Part shown: one piece after another, positions 56,401-64,000 of the stretch | How positions within the stretch are numbered: the stretch's first letter is position 1 | How the letters are laid out: every line of letters begins with the position of its first letter | Origin: Digitaria exilis | Taxonomy: Eukaryota; Streptophyta; Magnoliopsida; Poales; Poaceae | DNA: 64,000 bases | Direction: 5' to 3' | Assembly (NCBI GenBank): GCA_015342445.1 | Contig: JACEFO010002694.1 | Span: 496,001 to 560,000 of the forward strand | Program-made: the position numbers and the translations under genes | Notes under the pieces: generated by a model | Told to the model about the DNA's origin: nothing | The model's input: the letters and a program-made list of their open reading frames with translations, nothing else | The model's database searches: none

Positions 56401-56787
56401 TGTGGGTGTAGAGTCCTGACGGACTAAACAACCCTGGCAGCCCATCCTATGGGCCGGCCCAAGAACAAGACTTGATGCACAAGACAAGGATTAGTCCTAG
56501 TCAGTTTGGATATACTGTATTAGAGATAAACTTGTAAAAGTCTCCTAGTCCTATACGGTTCCCATGTAACCCTGCCCACCGGACTATATAAGGCGAGGCA
56601 GGGACCCCCTCAAAACAGCTAATCAATACAAGATACACCATACAGGACGTAGGGTATTACGCTCCGGCGACCCGAACCTGTCTAAACCGTCTCTTGTCAC
56701 CTTTGGCTCTAGATTCTCGGCGACTTCTCCCTAAACCCTTCTCTCGGGGCACCCCCTCGAGAACCCAGTCAGCATAAATCGCCGACA
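56401..56787 (+). mobile_element. C: 3' LTR
   Basis: A 387-bp partner of 45067-45453, ending GCCGACA and followed by TSD CCAAT (56788-56792). It carries TATATAAGG where the 5' LTR has TATTTAAGG. Confidence 0.96.
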
Positions 56788-56792
56788 CCAAT

Positions 56793-59579
56793 CGACTCGT
56801 GGTGAGCCTCTGGTGCTTTTCCCCCACTTCCCCGACCCTAGCTCGCCGTTGTTTGGCCGGCGCAACTCCGGCGACGACCCGAGGACCTTTCTCCATCGTC
56901 TTCGTTTTTCTAGGGTCCTCTGCGCAAAAACCAGGGACTTGTTTGAAAGGTTTTGAAAGTTCTAGGGTTTCCAGCGTAAAAAGATTCTTAAACCTAGATC
57001 TAATTTTCCCGAATCTTGTAAAATCCACTAAAAATCGTACAAAAATCAGAAAAATGCACAAAAATAATCTCTGGACTCGTGAGATTGTAAACCCCAATCT
57101 CCTTTAAGCATGCATATACTTTTGGTGAACCATTTTTGAATTAAAATTCAAACTATGAATTTAGAAACTTGTGCACCATTTCAAATCCAGAGCTCCGCTG
57201 GGGCTGAGCTTTGGATATGTTGTTTGTAGTGACCTTGGACACCTTGTGTCCAAAGGGGACCTAAAAATATGGACTGTAGCTTCGGTTATAAATTAAAAGG
57301 TGTTTCCTGTCTTTTTGTAGTCCAGAGATTGTTAAAAATAACCTGTGCAGTGAAAAATCACCATTTTCCTCCAGAGGCCTAAAAACTTGTTAGCACATCT
57401 GTTAAAAATGCCAAACTTAATTTTTGCTCTGTTTAAACTAGCAAATAAATAGATATGTGTTTTTAGATAGAAATTTATTGAGGACTGTCCAAGGGTTATT
57501 TTGAGCCACCACTTGGCCAGAGCCCTCCTCATGCTTATGGCTAGCTCTGGTAGGAAGATTTCCTGATTTAGATGTAGTTGCAATTTTATATGATTTTATT
57601 TCATTTCTGCAGGCAGCAAATTGAACTATTTTTAATAAATTCTGTATAGCTCAGATTTAGCTAAATTTTGGAGTGAGCTTAGCTCTTATACTCCAGTAGC
57701 TGTCATAAAGTTTATAGATAAAAATGATGAACAGAAAAGGAGAAACAAAAATGAGAAGAAATTAAGGTGGAAATTGAGTTATTTAAAAGAATAGAGTTTT
57801 TGATAATTAAATAAGATATAGCATGGAAAGGTTTAAAATTCAGAACAGCACCTTATCTTCAAAATAATAAATTGAAACTCTTTTATATATGTACACAATC
57901 GCCATCAGAGTGGTATAAAAATTCTCCACACACCCCTCTTCTAATTTTATGAAAAAGAGAGTAGTACTCAAGCATGTCTAGGTGAATATGGCCTTCAAGG
58001 CCTTAGTTTTGGAATCAATAGGCAGCCACCTTAAGTTATGCATCTCATGTAGAAGGCGTTATTCCAGACGGCACCTACCATCTCATCCCCGCCGACGGAG
58101 AAGGAATCCCGGAGGGAGGTGCCAACGAAGTAGAAGTCAACCCGGAGGCTAACCCCCAACTAGAGCAAGAAGGCAAGCCCCGGAGCACAACCTAACCTTT
58201 ACAAATTATGCATTTATGAATTTCCTATACTTGTGCATTTACGTTTCAAGGAGTTGATTGAATACCTTAGCTGCACATTTCTAGTACCTATGACTTGCAA
58301 CACTAGTATGAAAGGATCGATAGGGCAATGCTTTAGGTCCGTTACAAGTCGAGTGATTTCCTGTCACTCGCGAGACATAGGAGTTGCTTGTCTTTACTTA
58401 TGTTGGAATCATAAGGATTGACGGGCGGGATGGTAGATGTAGATCTCCCGTCCGTGTATGATAATTGATTTAAGGTCGAAACGTGTGGTTGAGTGTGTCA
58501 AGTTTTTGAACGTACCACATGCATGCCGATATATGGGAATCGGTAAGCCCGGTACCAGATTGAAGCAGCTAGGGCCGATAGCCATCTCTCCTTGGAAACT
58601 TTTGTTTCCCCTGCCGTACACTTGTGGATATATGCGTGAGACTGTGAGTGAAGCAGTAAACCTTTATCCTAAGGAAGTGGACCCGGTTCTGAATTGTGGA
58701 TCGATGGGAAAGGTTGGGAAGTGCTTGTACCTTTTATAGCAAGCATTATCCGTGTGTGTTGGGTTTTCCCTGGCTAGGTAGCAAAAATTCGGTTCGAACT
58801 GTCCGCTTCTCGCGGTTAATGAGACTGCTTGACCGCCTTGCTGCATTGAGTAACAAGTGGAACTATGAGATTGATGAACTTGTTGTATGAAATAAATTGT
58901 ATTGCAGCACTTGTATGATTAGACAGGATGCTAATCTAGAATGGTTAAATCTACTAGAATATAATGCTAAAACATGAAAGCAAGGACCTACTCTTAGTTG
59001 CATTTTGGCAAACAAACCCACCAGCCAAAAGCCTCTCATGTCTAGATGTCGGTGATGTAGTTGTCACCCGACGGGTAAGCCTTGCTGAGTATTAGTATAC
59101 TCAGCCTTGCTTGTGGCATTTATTTACAGGTACCATGTTGGATGTGGCAGTCGATGCCCTGACTTGGCCTACCCAGGTTCCCCCTGGATGGCACATCGAG
59201 TGGGTTCCGTCCTCTGCCGAGGAACGGGAGGAGTAGCACCGTGGCAGACTTCGGCATGGTGTTACTTGTATCGTCGTTAGTTTGTCTTCCGCTGCAATGA
59301 ACTTTTATTTCCTCTGCAATGAACCTGATACTCTGATTTAAATTTCGAACTTGGATTGTAATAACTTGAGATACTATTTATGTATGTTAATTCGTGGAAT
59401 GTTGTAATCTCTGGAACTCACCTTCGTGTGGGCGTGCTGTTGTTTCGATCGAGAAAAGTATGTGGTTTAATCGGGTTTAATCCGACGGCGCTCCAGCTTA
59501 TTCCGGATTAAGTGCCTGACTACTTGCTTAGTGGTCCCGAGGTACTTAACTTGGAATAATTTCGGAGTGGTCCGCCATA
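56793..59579 (+). mobile_element. A4: solo LTR of family A, right part
   Basis: Resumes at CGACTCGTGGTGAGCC after C and ends GTCCGCCATA at 59579 (decayed from CACA), followed by TSD AGAAC. Without C the LTR is 4162 bp, the normal family length. Contains the 93-codon ORF (58458-58739), the two short exons and the hairpin (59084-59105). Confidence 0.93.
58053..59236 (+). CDS. A4 LTR: putative two-exon acidic reading frame
   Basis: First exon 58053-58172 (120 nt), encoding EGVIPDGTYHLIPADGEG with an acidic continuation to LEQE. Second exon 59130-59236 (107 nt) after TTTACAG, encoding TMLDVAVDALTWPTQV and HIEWVPSSAEEREE then TAG. The GC donor is AAG|GCAAGC. Unspliced, the first frame would end at TAA 58193-58195. 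An alternative acceptor, AATAG at about 58012, would add an in-frame segment. It is the easiest copy to inspect because it lies in plus orientation. Confidence 0.4.
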
Positions 59580-60144
59580 AGAACGTGGCAATGTAATGAA
59601 GTTTACTGCGTAATGATAACATATCAGCAAGCAGTTTTGGAAGAAAAATCATATCTCCCAACAGAAGTTAAGTTAGATGCTCTAATTCGGTCAGTAGCTT
59701 GAAAATTTCGTGCTCTACAACTTTCATGTTTGGCTCAGAACCAAAATCGAGCTAGAACTAGGCCGAAAAAATCAAGTTTCAGTTCTCTGTTTTTACTGTT
59801 TTTCAGAAGGCCGAGCTGTAGTGTTTTGGTCGCCATTTTTATTTCTCTTAACCAACGAGGTTGAAATTTGGTGAGCATTTTGTTTGACAAATTTCAGACA
59901 ACTTTGTCGTTCATGTCACATCCCAGATGTGAAGGGAAAACACATTAATAAATAAAACAAGGGTAGCTGCAGAATGTTTTCAGCACAACCGTTACAACCA
60001 TACTCAAGTTTTTGGGATCCCAAATCCCATGCCAAATGGATTATATTGTTCAAAAGCTTAAAGGGAAACTCAACTCCAACTAGCCTATTACATCATGAAA
60101 CCAAAATTTAGGCTATGCGGAGGAGTAACTTGCTACCGAAGCTC

Positions 60145-61031
60145 CTAGAAGTCGTCTAGGTTATTAGCTGTAGCCTAGCTGCCCATGGGAGACGGTGGAG
60201 CATCAAGAGGTGGCATGTCATCTGCGGTGTCCATATCTGAATCAGGAGCTTCTCCTTCCCCATGCTCTCCACCCTCATTCAGAAGGTGTTGAGCATCATG
60301 GGCAGCTAGCATGGCGTTGGCATGCTCTAAATCAGCCTGCACGTTCTCTAGCTCATCCCTCACTTGAGTCAGCTCATTGTTGGCATTATTGTACTCTAAG
60401 TGGAGGTCGGTCAACTGCCTCTCCAAGTCTGCAATCATAGCATCCCTGATACTCACCTCTATGTACAAAGAGGTTCTCTCTACCCCAAGGTCACGCGCAC
60501 GAACAGACATATCAATAGCAAGGTTGAGTGCTGCATTTTGAGACCGCCCAGAAGTGCCTGCAGCCTGTGATAAGCCCTGATCCACCTCATCAAGAGTGCG
60601 GCTGCTGCAACGGGGTTCTCTGCCACCCTCAAAGGTGAGCTGAGATAGCGTCTTATCCAGTGAGTGTCGTCAGGCTGGACAGGTGGAAAAAGTCCAAGGA
60701 GCTGGTCCTCCACAAGCTCCTGGTTCTGGGCACAAAAGGAGCTGATCCCATTGAGAGCAGCCATCTCACAAGTTGTCTCCATATGATGCCCATGGACTTC
60801 CACGCTCCATGTTGGAGAGCATGGACATGGTTGGTGGTGGTGCACCACCAAACGCACTCTGCATCGTGTCACACCATGGTCACGGAGGATGGTTCTCTCA
60901 TATTGTGGCGGGTTTGGGTAGTCAAGCGCTTGCAACAAGGACCAAAAGATGGTGGGGAAACCCTCCCAACCAAGACAGTCCGAGAAGGAGATATCATTGG
61001 GGTAGCTAGCAAGGTGAGTGTGGCCGTCCAT
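60145..61031 (-). pseudogene. A2 leader gene: broken homologue of the A1 coiled-coil protein
   Basis: Homologue of 18154-19041 from ATG 61031 (MDGHTHLASYPNDISFSD). Most changes from A1 are conservative, and the WSVEVHGHHMETTCE and HRLQALLG segments are kept. One base is missing near 60545, shifting the frame before the coiled coil (DAMIADLERQLTDLH, ELTQVRDELENV), and a TAG at 60175-60177 replaces Glu near the C-terminus. The flanking leader (59580-60144 and 61032-61765) shows nothing further. Confidence 0.8.
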
Positions 61032-61765
61032 CTGAACAAAAAGGTCAAGTGTGAGAACCAATTAAAGCCAAAGAAATTTAAAACAGATTCTGGACAGTGT
61101 AGTAAAAATGGTAAAACTCAAAATCTACAAACCCAAAAAATCCCAAATTTGTCCTGATCATTGTTTAAGTAATTTAAAACAAGTTTTGTGTTGAAGTCTT
61201 GAGCAGAAACAGTCGTTAAGAAGGTGTAAAAATTCAATTTCCAACTCACTGTTCCCAGAAAATTTCAGCAGACAGGGGGTTACCATTTTAAGCATAACTC
61301 TTAATTTACTGAACCAATTTCATTGAAATTTCTACAGCATAAACTAGACAACATTTATGAAAAATTTCATATTGAACACTTTTTCGTTTGATGGGTGTTT
61401 CAGGTTCGAAACGACAGTGCAAGCAGAACTGTTTTCAGCAGAGTTTCAGCATAATTTTCGGTTATTATTCAAACTTTTGTGACGGGTAATTCAATGATCA
61501 TACATTATGGTTTAATAGAGTTTCAGCGAATTATAATGCATGAGCGGCCTATTTGTTCTCACCAACACATGTGCCAATAAACTTTTGGCCTACGAAGTTA
61601 GTGCCAGTGGCTAGGCAATATTCGTCTCTCCCAATATTAACTAGCCGACTTTTCTAACCGTTCAACTTACGGAATCGTGGTTAGCGTACCTGCAGAAAAT
61701 TCTATTCCAGAACATTTACAATGAACCTCCCGTGCCAGCACTCATGGAAGCGTCCCCATTCATTA

Positions 61766-62060
61766 CCACCCACTATAGTGGTGGCACCCGAACATTCAAC
61801 ATTGAACGGGCAATGCTTCATATGTCACCAAGGCAACATATTGACAATTTCATACGCTCATGAACTAGCGTATTGACTTTGTGCCGCCACCATATTTGCA
61901 TATGATGCCGTGGTACGCTACAGCAATCGCCGTACCTTACGCCCACCATGCTATTCTAGTTTCATACGCCATTCAATAGCGTATTGACTATGTGCCGCCA
62001 CTATATTTTCATATAGTGCCGTGGTACGTTACAGCAATCGCCGTACCTTGCGCCCACCAT
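61766..62060 (-). ncRNA. A2 leader: hairpin array homologous to that of A1
   Basis: Same order of inverted repeats as at 19771-20049, including the tandem duplication. Differences preserve pairing: the first stem becomes CCAC/CACTATAGTG/GTGG, and one TACGC stem is extended to TACGCT/AGCGTA. The ATCATAT stem carries one change (ACCATAT) that would be a G-U pair in minus-strand RNA. Confidence 0.6.
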
Positions 62061-62200
62061 TGCGAAAAGTAAATGACAGAATGAAATGATCCCTTAACCC
62101 ACATAGGCTTCACGCTCTATACATCATCCTTAGCGGTCCTATGAAAAGCATTCCATAGCAAGTGTGCAACGGAAGCAAAAGTTTTTGGTGCGCATATTTC

Positions 62201-62213
62201 GGCTCTGCTGCCA
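62201..62213 (-). other. A2 primer binding site
   Basis: On the minus strand TGGCAGCAGAGCC, two bases from the 5' LTR. It differs at two positions from the standard initiator tRNA-Met site, consistent with decay of an old element. Confidence 0.75.
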
Positions 62214-62215
62214 GC

Positions 62216-63832
62216 TGTGGCGGACCACTCTGAAATTATTCCAAGTTAAGTACCCACGAACCACTAATCAAGTAGTCAGGCACTTAATTCGGAATAAGCT
62301 GGAGCGCCGTCAGATTATACCCGATTAACCACGTACCTTCACGATCGAAACAACACGCGCGCCCACACGAAGGTGAGTCCCAGAAATTACAACATTCCAC
62401 AAATTCAACTTACATAAATAGTCTCATAAAGTTATTACAAACCAAGTCTGAATTTCAAATAAAAGTGCGAGAGTTCAATGCAGAGGATAAAAAATAAACT
62501 AACGACGATACACAGTAACACCATAATGAAGCCGGCCATGGTGCTACTCCTCCCGATCCTCGGCAGAGGACGGAACCCACTCGATGTGCCAACCAGGAGG
62601 AACCTGGACAGGCCTCCAAAGCAGTACCTGAAATAAATAGCCACAAGCAAGGCTGAGTATACTAATACTCAGCAAGGCTTACCCGTCGGCTGAAAACTAC
62701 ATCACCGACTTCTAGACATGAAAGGCTTTTGGCTGGTGGGTTTATTTGCTATAAAGCAACTAAGAGTGAATCCTTATTTTCATGATTTTAGCATCAATTC
62801 TAATAGAGTTAACCATTCTAGATTAGCATTCTCGATAAGCATACAAGTGGTGTAATACAATTTAGTACATATAACAAGTTCATCATCGTCATAGTTCCAC
62901 TTGTTACTCAATGCAGCACAGCGGTCAAGCAGTCTCATTAACCGCAAGAAGCGGACAGTACGAACCGAATTTCACTACTTGGCCAGGGAAACCCAACACA
63001 CACGGATAAAAGTTACAAGCACTTCCCAACTTTTCCCATCAATCCACAATTCGGCGCCGGGTCCACTCCCTTAGGGCAAAGGTTTACCGTTTCACTCACG
63101 GCATCACGTGTGTACGGCAAGGGAAAAACATTTCCAAAGAGAAATGGCTATCGGTCCTAGCTGTTTCAATCTGGTTCCGGGCTTACCGATTCCCATAGTT
63201 CGGCATGTGCGTGGTACGTTCAAAAACTTGACACACAGAACCACACGTTTCGACCTTAATTCAATTATCATACACGGATGGGAGATCTACACATACCATC
63301 CCGCCCGTCCATCCTTGCGATTCCAACATAAGTAAAGATAAGCAACTCCTATATCTCGCGAGTGACAGGAAATCACTCGACTTGTAACGGTCCTAAAGGC
63401 ATTGCTCTACCGATCCTGTCATACTAGTATTTCAAGACATAGGTACTACAATCATGCAACTAGGGTGTTCAAACAACTCCTTGAAACGTAAATGCACAAG
63501 CATAAGTAATTCATAGTTTCACAATTTAAAAGTCAGGTTATGCTCCGGGGCTAGCCTTCTTGAGCTAAACCGGTGTCAGGCTCCGGGTCAATCACGATGA
63601 CGTCGGCACCACCTTCGGGAGCTTCTTCTTCGTTGGCGGGGACGAGATTGTACGTGCCGTCAGCGAGAGCGCCTTCTACATGAGATGCACAACTTCAATG
63701 TGGCTGCCCAAAGTGATCTAAAGGCAAGGCCTTGAAGGCAATATTCACCTAGACATACTAGTGAGCTATTCTTTTCTTCACAAAATTAGAGAAGGTGTGT
63801 GGTGTAAGTTTTATGCCTTTATGATGGTGATT
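62216..63832 (-). mobile_element. A2: 5' LTR (partial)
   Basis: Family A LTR from its internal boundary TGTGGCGG at 62216. It keeps the hairpin (62652-62673) and the 120-nt first exon (63556-63675), but its GC donor is mutated to GCTAGC. Its second exon (62544-62627) has lost 23 nt and the frame. It is interrupted at 63833 by B3. Confidence 0.9.
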
Positions 63833-64000
63833 TGTAACACCCTAAAAATGCCCTATTTAAGATTTAGTAATTAAATTACTATTTATACTAAAGTGCTCAT
63901 AAATAATGTAGGAAAAATAAAATTTTGAATAATTAAAAACAAATATAGGGTGTAGAAACATTATTGTTGCATTCATGCTGGTGCATTTGTTTTTGATTGT
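63833..64000 (+). mobile_element. B3: start of another family B LTR
   Basis: TGTAACACCCTAAAAATG and following bases match the start of the B2 solo LTR best. The insertion splits the A2 LTR after TGATT (63828-63832). Whether it is a solo LTR or a full element cannot be seen, because it runs off the window. Confidence 0.88.

Noticed and set aside
1..64000. Host protein-coding genes, tRNA genes or rRNA genes
   Set aside because: Every substantial ORF is explained by retrotransposon gag-pol, accessory ORFs or LTR sequence. I saw no tRNA cloverleaf or rRNA segment on reading, though I could not run a scanner.

Overview
This is a piece of plant intergenic heterochromatin, almost certainly from a grass. 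It is made entirely of nested LTR retrotransposons. I found no host gene, tRNA, rRNA or CRISPR array. The grass assignment is an inference from the element families (large chromovirus LTRs, a Tat-type element with an antisense gene, GC-rich LTR cores); a panicoid grass is my guess, not a proof.

Names used here. Family A is a Ty3/gypsy chromovirus with LTRs of about 4 kb running TGTGACATC...CCGCCACA. Family B is a second chromovirus with LTRs of about 3.1 kb running TGTAACA...TGTTACA. Element C is a Tat-type Ty3/gypsy element with 387-bp LTRs. D is an older gypsy pol remnant. Copies are A1 (8817-24297, complete, minus strand), A2 (the degraded host element, minus strand, 1615 to beyond 63832, in pieces), A3 (solo LTR 33691-39161), A4 (solo LTR 43692-59579, plus orientation), B1 (plus strand, 4915-40536 in pieces), B2 (solo LTR 25736-28812) and B3 (right edge, from 63833).

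Layout. D pol (1-1614) is cut by A2. The left, 3' LTR of A2 (1615-4914, resuming 40677-41815) is interrupted by B1. B1 has a 5' LTR (4915-8021), PBS and leader (8022-8816), then complete A1 in the leader (8817-24297). It continues with gag-protease (24395-25735), solo LTR B2 (TSD TAATG), pol (28813-31965) and a 3' LTR (31978-33690 and 39162-40536) split by solo LTR A3 (TSD TACAC). Right of B1 there is an unexpected second PBS and a partial leader (40537-40676), then A2 LTR sequence again. The A2 interior is 41816-43691 and 59580-62215. It is split by solo LTR A4 (TSD AGAAC), which itself holds complete element C (45067-56787, TSD CCAAT). The A2 5' LTR starts at 62216 and is cut by B3 at 63833. 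Order of insertion: D, then A2, then B1 and A4, then A1, A3, B2 and C.

Function. A1 and C keep nearly all retrotransposition functions, each with one in-frame TAG. C has LTRs that I could tell apart at one base only. C carries an antisense, apparently spliced four-exon gene between pol and its 3' LTR. Family A carries an extra sense gene between PBS and gag, and a hairpin array next to the PBS. Family B carries a leader reading frame whose first codons resemble the histone H3 tail. Both A and B LTRs contain two short reading frames of fixed length bounded by splice-like sites, which look like a small spliced acidic protein encoded inside the LTR. These last items are the most novel observations.
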